This document shows positions 26,101 to 32,903 of a stretch of 64,000 bases of DNA, piece after piece. The DNA comes from Nocardioides alkalitolerans. GTDB lineage: Bacteria; Actinomycetota; Actinomycetes; Propionibacteriales; Nocardioidaceae. A program made the position numbers and the translations under genes. The notes beneath the pieces are model-generated. The model was given only the letters and a program-made list of their open reading frames with translations, made no database searches and was not told where the DNA came from. The stretch covers positions 496,001 to 560,000 of the forward strand of contig CP116227.1 of NCBI GenBank assembly GCA_038184435.1, read 5' to 3'. The first letter of the stretch is position 1; each line of letters starts with the position of its first letter.

Positions 26101-26214
26101 GCGCTCGTCGAGACGGCGCTCGAGCTGGCCCAGGGCCTGCCCGGCGGCGGCGCGGACACCGGCGATGCCGGCGACGGCGCGACGGACGAGCCCACGACGG
26201 AGTCGACCGAGTAG
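23185..26214 (+). CDS. UPF0182 family large membrane protein
   Basis: A 1009-residue protein. The N-terminal third has seven hydrophobic helices, starting at LLITAIVIVALLVLLAGFST (near residue 30) and ending before residue 310; the remainder is a large extracytoplasmic domain. UPF0182 landmarks are FWTERLWYDSIGYSSVF, RDYQLWRNAQDFGRDDPFFGKDLGFYVFELPW and, late, RAVSFGDDRVGIG-like text (VAVSFGDDRVGIGQTLAQAL). An acidic Gly/Glu/Thr-rich tail follows. The function is unknown, and the family is nearly universal in actinobacteria. GTG 23185 overlaps the upstream stop. A strong terminator lies at 26240-26277. Confidence 0.93.
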   Translation: MSELFDPGPRRPGRGSGGRPAPSGRSRALLITAIVIVALLVLLAGFSTFWTERLWYDSIGYSSVFSTLVWTRIGLFALFGVLMAGIVSLNMYLAYRFRPTFRPPTGEQTSLDRYREAVTPVRRWLLAIIGALMGVFAGTSASGQWRDYQLWRNAQDFGRDDPFFGKDLGFYVFELPWLHFLVDFTMAALVVAIMGAVVVHYLYGGVRLQAARDKLSSPAQIQLSILVGLLVLVKGVDYFLDRYDLLSATGGYIDGMGYTDENAVLPAKNILMGIAVICAVLFFLNVWRRTWMLPTVGLGLLVLSSILLGMIWPAIMERFQVLPTQADKEAPYIEKHLAATKDAFDIADVQIDDFDAQTDLTDTTEETRSRLAATVANSGGVRLVDPAVVPQTFQQLQQVRGYYTVPEVLDVDTYEIDGIERDVVLGVRELNQQGISESSQNWANLHTVYTHGYGVIAAYGNQKAADNRTIQAQTPAWAERELPPQGDLTTLSGEDGYEGRIYFGENSPSYSIVGKASEGANDVELDLPRGDDGSTTTTYDGADGVPVGGLFNKLLYAVKFGEPNIVLSGRVNENSKILYDREPQRRVEKAAPWLTVDNDALPAVVDGRVVWIVDGYTTTDRFPLSNSESFDEMTDDSLADNNPFQTVPTDEINYIRNAVKATVDAYDGTVTLYAWDEEDPMLKAWMGAFPGTVKDRSEIPDALLDHMRYPEDMFKVQRYQLASYHVDDANDFYEGNDRWEVPADPNDASSLQPAYRLSVPSDDPLVPDTFSLTSVYTPANRQNLAAFLQVNGDASSEDYGEFRARRLSSQSQVSGPGQIANQIQSDEDVTDALLPYSRNDISTIYGNLITLPVGQSLLYVQPLYSIRTEGSGNYPVLRFVAVSFGDDRVGIGQTLAQALADVLDVGPIDEPVETPDGEGQGGEGEEPTEPTGSLEEQIRDALADADAAFTEADAALAEGDLGTYGDKVAEGQALVETALELAQGLPGGGADTGDAGDGATDEPTTESTE

Positions 26215-26239
26215 GTCGCTGACCTGCGACAACACCCCG

Positions 26240-26277
26240 ATCGGGGCTGGGTGACCTGGTTCACCCGGCCCCGATTT
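26240..26277 (+). terminator. Intrinsic terminator after UPF0182
   Basis: A 15-base arm (26240-26254, ATCGGGGCTGGGTGA) pairs with 26261-26275 with one G-T wobble across a six-base loop, and TTT follows. It closes the PDZ-Lon/PPA1309/UPF0182 unit. Confidence 0.8.
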
Positions 26278-26316
26278 GGCGTCTGGAGGCGTTCCGCGTA
26301 ATGTTCTGTTCACCGA

Positions 26317-26390
26317 CGCGGGGTGGAGCAGCTCGGTAGCTCGCTGGGCTCATAACCCAGAGGTCGCAGGTTCAAATCCTGCCCCCGCTA
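26317..26390 (+). tRNA. Initiator tRNA-fMet (anticodon CAT)
   Basis: The 74-base cloverleaf begins CGCGGGGTGGAGCAG and has anticodon stem-loop TGGGCTCATAACCCA, with the three G-C pairs typical of initiators, and T-loop GGTTCAAATCC. The acceptor stem pairs 26318-26323 with 26384-26389, while the first base pair is mismatched, another initiator hallmark. The 3' CCA is not encoded; CAA follows the discriminator A. Confidence 0.95.
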
Positions 26391-26396
26391 CAAAGG

Positions 26397-26428
26397 AACG
26401 GCCCCCGATCTCTGGATCGGGGGCCGTT
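26397..26428. terminator. Hairpin terminator after tRNA-fMet
   Basis: AACGGCCCCCGATC (26397-26410) and GATCGGGGGCCGTT (26415-26428) form a perfect 14-bp stem with a four-base TCTG loop, seven bases after the tRNA. Confidence 0.8.
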
Positions 26429-26474
26429 CGTCATTCCCCCCTCCTATCGGCCCAGGGGCTCCTCCCTCGACACG

Positions 26475-26524
26475 GGGACGTCATGCGCCGCGGTGGCCCA
26501 GGGCACCGAACCGCATGACGTCCC
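26475..26524. repeat. Dispersed palindromic element, copy 2
   Basis: GGGACGTCATGCG (26475-26487) and CGCATGACGTCCC (26512-26524) form a perfect 13-bp inverted repeat around a 24-base loop. It lies between the tRNA terminator and the PhaC-like hydrolase gene. The core matches the palindromes at 11357-11404 and 41492-41535. Confidence 0.75.
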
Positions 26525-26594
26525 GGGTGGGGGCAGGAGCCGTCTGCGTCACACTCCCGCGACCACTTGTTACCCGCGGGTCATAATCCTCGGC

Positions 26595-27695
26595 ATGCTC
26601 GACGGTCACGCCCTCCTCGCCCGCTCCCGCGTCGTACGTTCCGCGGCCCGCAACGCCTGGGCCGTGTCGTGGCTCGGGCCCGGTGTCGAGCGGCCCCGGC
26701 CCCACCCCAGCGAGGTCGTGCACGACGCGCCCCACGCGCAGCTGCGTCGCTTCACCTCGTCGACCCCGCCCACCGGGCGGCCCGTGCTCCTGGTGCCCCC
26801 GCTGGCCGTGCCCGCGACGTGCTGGGACCTGCGGCCGGGGCAGAGCCTCGCGGCGTACCTGGCGGAGGGGGACGGCCAGCAGGACCGCGCGGCACGTCCG
26901 ACGTACGTCGTCGACTACGGCGACATCACCTTCGCCGACCGCCAGCTCGGGTTCGAGGACTTCGCGTGCCGCATCGTCCCCGACGCCGTACGGCGCGTGT
27001 CGGCCCTCCACGACGGTGCTCCGGTGCACCTCGTGGGCTGGTCGCTCGGCGGCACGATCTCGCTGTTGGCCGGGGCGGCGCAGCCCGAGCTGCCGATCGC
27101 GTCGATCACGGCGCTGGGCACGCCGATCGACTACGGGCTCAACGCGTCGGCGCGGCCGCTGCGGTGGCTCGACGAGCGCCTCGGGTCACGCGTCATGACC
27201 GCCCCGACCGCGCTGCTGGGGGGAGTGCCCGCGCCCCTGGTGCAGCTCGTCTACCGCGGGCTCGCGCCCACGCGCGAGCTGAAGAAGCCCTGGTTCCTGC
27301 TGACGAACCTCGCCGACACGGAGACGCTCGCGCGCAGCGAGGCCATCGACCAGTTCATGGCGGCCATGCCCGGGTACCCCGGGCGGCTCTACCACCAGAT
27401 GCACACCCGGCTGATCGTGCGACGCGAGCTCGCGACCGGCACGGTGCACCTCGGCCGCGGCGTCGTCGTCGAGCTCGACCGCCTGGTCGCCCCCGTGACG
27501 CTCGTCGGCTCCACCACCGACGCCGTCGCGTCGGCCGCGGCCGTCGAGGCCGGGACGCGGTCGTTCCCGTCGGCGGCGACGATGAGGTACGTCGAGGTGA
27601 CCGGCTTCAGCCACCTCGGCCTGGTCGCGGGCAGCGCCGCACGTCACCACACGTGGCCGGCCGTCGTCGCCCAGCTGGAGGCGGCCGACGACTGA
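26595..27695 (+). CDS. Alpha/beta hydrolase resembling PHA synthase (PhaC-like)
   Basis: A 366-residue alpha/beta hydrolase. The core reads RPVLLVPPLAVPATCWDLRPGQSLAAYLAE, a PhaC-like opening, then the nucleophile elbow VHLVGWSLGGTISLLAGAA (G-W-S-L-G-G, Ser near residue 170; PHA synthases use Cys here). Asp and His candidates are in VTLVGSTTDAVAS and EVTGFSHLGLVAG. With Ser rather than Cys, a polyester or acyl hydrolase role is more likely than polymerisation. ATG 26595 is chosen because CATAAT (26582-26587) lies seven bases upstream. A short palindrome, TACCCGCGGGTCA, overlaps that promoter and may be an operator. Confidence 0.75.
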   Translation: MLDGHALLARSRVVRSAARNAWAVSWLGPGVERPRPHPSEVVHDAPHAQLRRFTSSTPPTGRPVLLVPPLAVPATCWDLRPGQSLAAYLAEGDGQQDRAARPTYVVDYGDITFADRQLGFEDFACRIVPDAVRRVSALHDGAPVHLVGWSLGGTISLLAGAAQPELPIASITALGTPIDYGLNASARPLRWLDERLGSRVMTAPTALLGGVPAPLVQLVYRGLAPTRELKKPWFLLTNLADTETLARSEAIDQFMAAMPGYPGRLYHQMHTRLIVRRELATGTVHLGRGVVVELDRLVAPVTLVGSTTDAVASAAAVEAGTRSFPSAATMRYVEVTGFSHLGLVAGSAARHHTWPAVVAQLEAADD

Positions 27696-27719
27696 CGCCG
27701 GTCCCGCTCCGGGGCCGCC

Positions 27720-28181
<462 letters not shown>

Positions 28182-28233
28182 GGGGTCTCCTCCTGCCGGG
28201 GGTGGGGTCGCCCCGATCCTGCCAGCGGGGCGG

Positions 28234-29520
28234 TCAGTGCCCCAGCCACGGACGCGCCCACACCGGCCCGCCCTCGTTGCCGGGGTCGCCGGCGTCGCGA
28301 CGGCTCAGCGCCTCGATGCGGGAGCTGAGGTCGCGCACCTCGTCGAGCACGAGGTGGGCGCCCCAGACGCGGTCGCTGCGCTTCGGGGTGAGGGGGGCGA
28401 CCACGTCACCGCGCCGCAGGCGGTCGAGGAGCGCGTCGGTCGCGGCGGCCTCGAGGGCGAGCCGGTCGCCGAGGGCGGGGGTGGTGATGATCGGCTCGGC
28501 CATGAGCACCCGGAGGGCGGCGGAGTCGGGGGTGCCGGGCTCGGGGTGCCCGAGCGCCTCGGCCCAGTCGTCGTGCACCAGCTGCAGGTTGGTGACCGTG
28601 CGGCGCGCCTCGTGGGTCGCCCACATGGTCGCCGAGGCGAGCAGCCCGATGATCGTGGCCGCGTTGCCGGTGCGGTAGTCGCCGAGGGCGTCGAAGTAGC
28701 GCTCGCGGTGGGCCGTCAGCCCCGAGGCGATCGGCACGGTGAGGCGACGGGTGACCTCGCGCCGTCGCAGCACCGCGTGGATGAGGGTGCGGCCGATGCG
28801 ACCGTTGCCGTCGACGAACGGGTGGATGGACTCGAACTGCGCGTGCACGATCGCCGCCTGGGCCAGCGGCAGCACGTCGTCGCGGTTGGCGAAGGCCACG
28901 AGGTCGGCGAGGTAGGGCTCCACCGTCTCCGGGGGCGGCGGCACGAAGAGCGCGTTGCGGGGCGAGTAGTCGGACCCGCCGATCCAGTTCTGGCGGGTGC
29001 GCACCCGTCCGGCGCCGGGGCCGAGGTCGGGGTGTTGCCGGAACAGGGCGTGGTGGCCGCGCAGGATCGCCTCCAGCGTCAGCTCCCCGGTGGCACCGGT
29101 CGTCGTGATGATCCCGGCCAGCGCCTCGGTGGCCGCCGCCATCGACACGGCGGAGGCGTTGGCCCGCTGACCGGCCAGCGCGCGCCCGTAGTCGGACAGG
29201 CTCGCCTCGATGTTCTCGATCTTGCTCGACGCGATGGACTCCGTGCGCAGCAACAGCTGGTTGAGCGCACCGAGGCTGCGGCCGTGCACCTGGTCGAGCC
29301 GCACCAGACCGTCCCCGGCCTGGGCGAGGTGGGTGCGCAGGGCGCGGGACGGCTCGTAGGCCACCTCCGCGATCCGCGGCGGCAACCGCACGTCGATCGC
29401 CCGCACCGCGCGGTCCGCGCGCGGACCGCGGCCGGACGACGAGCGCCACGGGCGGCGCTCCGTGCCGTGCTCCGGCCAGTCGGTGCCGGTGTCCGTCGGG
29501 GCTGCGCCGGTCGAGGTCAC
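28234..29520 (-). CDS. Fic family protein (AMP/phosphate transferase) with inhibitory helix
   Basis: A 428-residue Fic protein. An N-terminal Fic_N region has LNQLLLRTESIASSKIENIEASLSDY; SSKIEN fits the class II auto-inhibitory motif S/T-x-x-x-E-G/N, whose Glu blocks productive ATP binding. The catalytic loop is HPFVDGNGRIGR near residue 240, with all residues for AMPylation present, preceded by FVPPPPETVEPYLADL and AQFESIHPF. A C-terminal winged-helix-like segment ends the protein. Such Fic proteins usually AMPylate a cellular target when inhibition is relieved. The target is unknown, and no separate antitoxin is visible. ATG 29520 directly follows the gap after the Sel1-repeat gene. Confidence 0.9.
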   Translation of the reverse strand: MTSTGAAPTDTGTDWPEHGTERRPWRSSSGRGPRADRAVRAIDVRLPPRIAEVAYEPSRALRTHLAQAGDGLVRLDQVHGRSLGALNQLLLRTESIASSKIENIEASLSDYGRALAGQRANASAVSMAAATEALAGIITTTGATGELTLEAILRGHHALFRQHPDLGPGAGRVRTRQNWIGGSDYSPRNALFVPPPPETVEPYLADLVAFANRDDVLPLAQAAIVHAQFESIHPFVDGNGRIGRTLIHAVLRRREVTRRLTVPIASGLTAHRERYFDALGDYRTGNAATIIGLLASATMWATHEARRTVTNLQLVHDDWAEALGHPEPGTPDSAALRVLMAEPIITTPALGDRLALEAAATDALLDRLRRGDVVAPLTPKRSDRVWGAHLVLDEVRDLSSRIEALSRRDAGDPGNEGGPVWARPWLGH

Positions 29521-29561
29521 GGGATCGATCCTCCCACCTGGGTGCGCCGCGGGGGAGGCCC

Positions 29562-30410
29562 TCAGGACCGGAGGGCGGCGAGGGCCCGGTCGCGCAGCGG
29601 GGGCGGGAAGGTGGCCAGCTGCTCCTCGACGTCGAGACCGAGGTCCTGCGCCTCGGCGAACAGCTCGCCGGCCATCGCCGGGTCGGGCGCAGTGCCCTCG
29701 CCGGTCAGCACCATCACGCCCGCGGTGAACGCGGCACCGGCGTGCCCGTGCTCGGCGGCCCGCACGTAGAGCTCGAGGGCCCGCGCGGCGTCGAGGGGGA
29801 CCCCGCGCCCGGTGGCGTGGCTGGCGGCCAGGTTGTAGAGCGCCCGGGGGTGGTCCTTCTCGGCCGCGGCACGCAGGTGGCGCAGCGACCGCTCCTCGTC
29901 GACGGGCACGCCCTGTCCGGTGCCGAACAGCACCGAGAGCTCGAAGTCCGCGGCCGCGTGACCGCGCGCGGCGGCCGCCTCGTGGTCGGCCACCGCCGCC
30001 GCGCCGTCGCGGGCGAAGCCGAACCCGTTGAACCGCATCCAGCCGCGCAGCAGGTGGGCGGTGCCGTCGGGATCGTCCTGCGCCAGCGTGTCCACCCGCG
30101 CGGCGGCCGCGTCGGCGAGGCCGTCGAGGCGCTCGAAGTAGGCGTGCTGGACCCAGACGAGGGCCCCCTCGCGGGACCCGGCGGCGTCGGCGCGACGGTA
30201 CGCCTCGAGCATGACGTCGAAGGCGTCCGGCGGGAGCAGGCCGATGAGGTGGTCGGACCGCGCGAACGCGCCGCGCAGGCCGTTGCCGGCGCCCAGCAGC
30301 CGCTCCGCGCTGCTGGTGGGGTCGTCGAGCGCGGCGCGGGCCTCGTCGTACGACGGGCTGCCGGACTGGCGCGTGGGGTCGGAGGGGGGCTCGGGACGGT
30401 GGTCGGACAT
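29562..30410 (-). CDS. Sel1/tetratricopeptide-like repeat protein
   Basis: A 282-residue all-helical protein with at least four Sel1-like repeats between about residues 110 and 250, with spaced A-x2-G-x2-D/A-A and G-x-G-V-P-x-D units such as LFGTGQGVPVDEERSLRHLRAAAEKDHPRALYNLA and SHATGRGVPLDAARALELYVRAAEHGHAGAAF. Sel1 repeats are scaffolds for protein-protein contacts. It follows the AidB-like gene on the same strand and precedes the Fic gene by 41 bases, so the three may be co-transcribed. ATG 30410 is preferred to GTG 30419, nine bases upstream, because the three extra residues are not conserved-looking. Confidence 0.75.
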   Translation of the reverse strand: MSDHRPEPPSDPTRQSGSPSYDEARAALDDPTSSAERLLGAGNGLRGAFARSDHLIGLLPPDAFDVMLEAYRRADAAGSREGALVWVQHAYFERLDGLADAAAARVDTLAQDDPDGTAHLLRGWMRFNGFGFARDGAAAVADHEAAAARGHAAADFELSVLFGTGQGVPVDEERSLRHLRAAAEKDHPRALYNLAASHATGRGVPLDAARALELYVRAAEHGHAGAAFTAGVMVLTGEGTAPDPAMAGELFAEAQDLGLDVEEQLATFPPPLRDRALAALRS

Positions 30411-30459
30411 GGCCGTCACCCTGACCCTCGTGGCGCGCGCGAAACCTCCGCGCCCCGTC

Positions 30460-32088
30460 TCAGGCGCCCGACGCGGCGCGCTCCAGGATCGGGTCGAGGT
30501 CGAGGCCCGCGGGCAGGGTGCCGAAGGCGTGACCCCAGTCGCCCGCCAGCCGCGTCGCGCAGAACGCGTCGGCGACGGCCGTCGGGGCGTGCCGCACGAG
30601 CTGGCTGCCCTGGAACACGAGCGCGAGCTGCTCGACGACGCGCCGGGCGCGCAGCTCGATGTCGTCGAACGAGGTCAGCTCCTTCTTCAGGCGGGCCAGC
30701 GCCTCGTCGTACCGGCGGTCGGCGCCGACGGCCAGGTCCGCCTCCGCGAAGAACGCGTCGACCGTGTGCGGCTCGCGCGCCATGGCGCGCAGCGCGTCGA
30801 GCGCGGCGACGTTGCCGGAGCCCTCCCAGATCGACAGCAGCGGCAGCTCGCGGTAGATCCGCGCCAGGTCGAAGTCCTCGACGTACCCGTTGCCGCCCAG
30901 GCACTCCAGGGCCTCGCCCGCGGCCATCGGCGCGCGCTTGCACACGGCGTACTTCGTCACCGCCAGCGCCAGCCGCCGCAGGGCGGACTCGCCCTCGTCA
31001 CCCCGTACGGCGCGGTCGTTCGCCCCCGCGAGCCGCAGCATCGCCGTGGTCGCCGCCTCCGACTCGATCGTCAGGTCGGCCAGCACGTTGCGCATGAGCG
31101 GCTGGTCGAGGAGCGCCTTGCCGAACGCGCGGCGGTGACGGGCGTGGTGGGTCGCGAGCACGAGGGCGGTGCGCATGCCGCTCGCCGAGCCGATCACGCA
31201 GTCGAGGCGGGTCATGTTGACCATCTCGACGATGGTGCGCACGCCCGCGCCCTCCTCGCCGACGAGCCAACCGGTGGCGTGGTCGTACTCGATCTCGCTC
31301 GACGCGTTCGACCTGTTGCCGAGCTTGTCCTTGAGACGCATGAAGCGGATCGGGTTGCGCTCGCCGCCGGGCAGCACGCGGGGCAGCGCGAAGCAGGAGA
31401 GGCCGCCCGGTGCCTGGGCGAGGGTGAGGAAGAAGTCGGACATCGGGGCCGACGTGAACCACTTGTGGCCCACGACCTCGTAGGTGCCGTCCGGACGCGG
31501 CGTCGCCGTCGTCGTGTTGGCCCGGACGTCGGAGCCACCCTGCTTCTCGGTCATCGACATGCCGGCGACGAGGCCGCGCTTGGTGGCGGGGTCGCGGAGG
31601 CCGGGGTCGTACTCCCGGCTGGTCAGCAGCGGCTCGAACCGCGCGGCGAGGTCGGGGGCGTGGCGGAGGGCCGGCACCGCGGCGTACGTCATCGAGACCG
31701 GGCAGCCGTGGCCGGCGTCGACCGACCAGACCATGAACTTCGCGGCGCGCGCGACGTGGGCGCCGGGTCGGTCGTCCGCCCACGGGGCCGCGTGCAGGCC
31801 GTGGGTCACGGCGGTCTCCATGAGGCGGTGGTACGCCGGCACGTACTCGACCTCGTCGACCCGGTGCCCGTAGCGGTCGTGCGTGTGGAGCCGCGGCGGC
31901 ACGCGCTCGGCCAGCCGGCCCCACTCGCGGGCCTCGGCGGTGCCCGCGAGACGTCCGAGCTCGTGGATCTCGTCCAGTGCCCAGGCGGCGCCCTCGCGCT
32001 CGAGGCCCTCGAGGAGGGCGGGGTCGTGCGCGGTGTCGTGGCCCTCGAGGGGCGGTGCCTGGTTGAGCACCTCGTGCGTCGTGGTCAT
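30460..32088 (-). CDS. AidB-like acyl-CoA dehydrogenase
   Basis: A 542-residue acyl-CoA dehydrogenase closest in style to AidB and isovaleryl-CoA dehydrogenase-like proteins: N-terminal VLNQAPPLEGHD, then GLVAGMSMTEKQGGSDVRANTTTA (FAD/substrate loop), DCVIGSASGMRTAL, ECLGGNGYVEDFDLARIYRELPLLSIWEGSGNVAALDALRA. The E-G-S-G-N near the end takes the usual catalytic-base helix region. AidB proteins are linked to alkylation stress; real acyl-CoA substrates are unclear. It is divergent from a PaaX-type regulator across a 77-base gap containing two 11-base direct repeats, suggesting that regulator controls it. Shine-Dalgarno CGAGGAGC precedes ATG 32088. Confidence 0.9.
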   Translation of the reverse strand: MTTTHEVLNQAPPLEGHDTAHDPALLEGLEREGAAWALDEIHELGRLAGTAEAREWGRLAERVPPRLHTHDRYGHRVDEVEYVPAYHRLMETAVTHGLHAAPWADDRPGAHVARAAKFMVWSVDAGHGCPVSMTYAAVPALRHAPDLAARFEPLLTSREYDPGLRDPATKRGLVAGMSMTEKQGGSDVRANTTTATPRPDGTYEVVGHKWFTSAPMSDFFLTLAQAPGGLSCFALPRVLPGGERNPIRFMRLKDKLGNRSNASSEIEYDHATGWLVGEEGAGVRTIVEMVNMTRLDCVIGSASGMRTALVLATHHARHRRAFGKALLDQPLMRNVLADLTIESEAATTAMLRLAGANDRAVRGDEGESALRRLALAVTKYAVCKRAPMAAGEALECLGGNGYVEDFDLARIYRELPLLSIWEGSGNVAALDALRAMAREPHTVDAFFAEADLAVGADRRYDEALARLKKELTSFDDIELRARRVVEQLALVFQGSQLVRHAPTAVADAFCATRLAGDWGHAFGTLPAGLDLDPILERAASGA

Positions 32089-32116
32089 GGCTGCTCCTCG
32101 GGTTGCCGGATGCTGC

Positions 32117-32160
32117 GATGTTACGCACCGGACGACGATTGTGTCGAGAGATGTAATGCA
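32117..32160. promoter_or_regulatory. Direct repeats between aidB-like and paaX-like genes, candidate operator
   Basis: GATGTTACGCA (32117-32127) and GATGTAATGCA (32150-32160) agree at nine of eleven bases and are 33 bp apart start to start, three helical turns, so both face the same side of DNA. The second overlaps TGTAAT, a possible -10 for the PaaX-like gene. Confidence 0.45.
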
Positions 32161-32165
32161 GCACG

Positions 32166-32885
32166 ATGGCGCCCGTGGTCGACCTCCCCCTCCTCAGCGC
32201 CCGCTCGGTGGCGGTCAGCGTGCTCCTCGGCGCCCACCCCGCCCGCCTGACCGCCGCGCAGCTCGTCGCCACCGGCGAGCACGTCGGGGTGCCCGCGGCC
32301 ACCATGCGGGTCGCGCTGACCCGCGCGGTCGCCGCCGGGGACCTCGTGCGCGACGACGGCACCTACCTCCTCGGCGAGCGCCACGTCGCCCGGCGGGCAC
32401 GCCAGGACGAGGCCGTCGCCGACAGCGAGCGTGACTGGGACGGCGCCTGGGAGACCGCGGTCGTCGTGGCCGGGGGGCGACCCGGGCCTGCCCGGGTCGC
32501 CCTGCGCGACGAGCTCCGGGGACTGCGGCTCGCCGAGCTCCGGGAGGGCGTGTGGATGCGCCCGGCGAACCTCACGCGCCCCGGCCCGGTGGCCGAGCCC
32601 GACCTGCTGGAGACGATGGCCAGCCGGCCCGACGACCCCGCCCGGATCGTCGCGCGGCTCTGGGACCTCGCGGGGTGGGCGGCGCAGGGGGACGAGCTCG
32701 CGGCGTACGTCGCCGAGGCGCCGACGCCCGCCCACCGGCTGGCCGGAGCGGCGGCCCTGGTGCGCCACATCGGCACCGACCCGCTCCTGCCGCCCCCGCT
32801 CCGCCCGCCCGGGTGGCCGGGGGAGCGGCTGCGGGCGGTCTACGCGGCGTACGTCGCCGAGCTCGCCGCCCGCGCCCTGGGCTGA
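32166..32885 (+). CDS. PaaX family transcriptional repressor
   Basis: A 239-residue PaaX-type regulator. The N-terminal winged helix (residues 10-75) reads LLSARSVAVSVLLGAHPARLTAAQLVATGEHVGVPAATMRVALTRAVAAGDLVRDDGTYLLGERHVAR, and the DWDGAWETAVV and GVWMRPANL segments are characteristic of the middle domain. PaaX repressors respond to phenylacetyl-CoA or other acyl-CoA compounds. No paa genes are present; the divergent AidB-like acyl-CoA dehydrogenase is the likely target. ATG 32166 lies eight bases after TGTAAT, so the transcript may be leaderless. Confidence 0.85.
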   Translation: MAPVVDLPLLSARSVAVSVLLGAHPARLTAAQLVATGEHVGVPAATMRVALTRAVAAGDLVRDDGTYLLGERHVARRARQDEAVADSERDWDGAWETAVVVAGGRPGPARVALRDELRGLRLAELREGVWMRPANLTRPGPVAEPDLLETMASRPDDPARIVARLWDLAGWAAQGDELAAYVAEAPTPAHRLAGAAALVRHIGTDPLLPPPLRPPGWPGERLRAVYAAYVAELAARALG

Positions 32886-32903
32886 GCGCTCGAGGGTGCG
32901 TCC

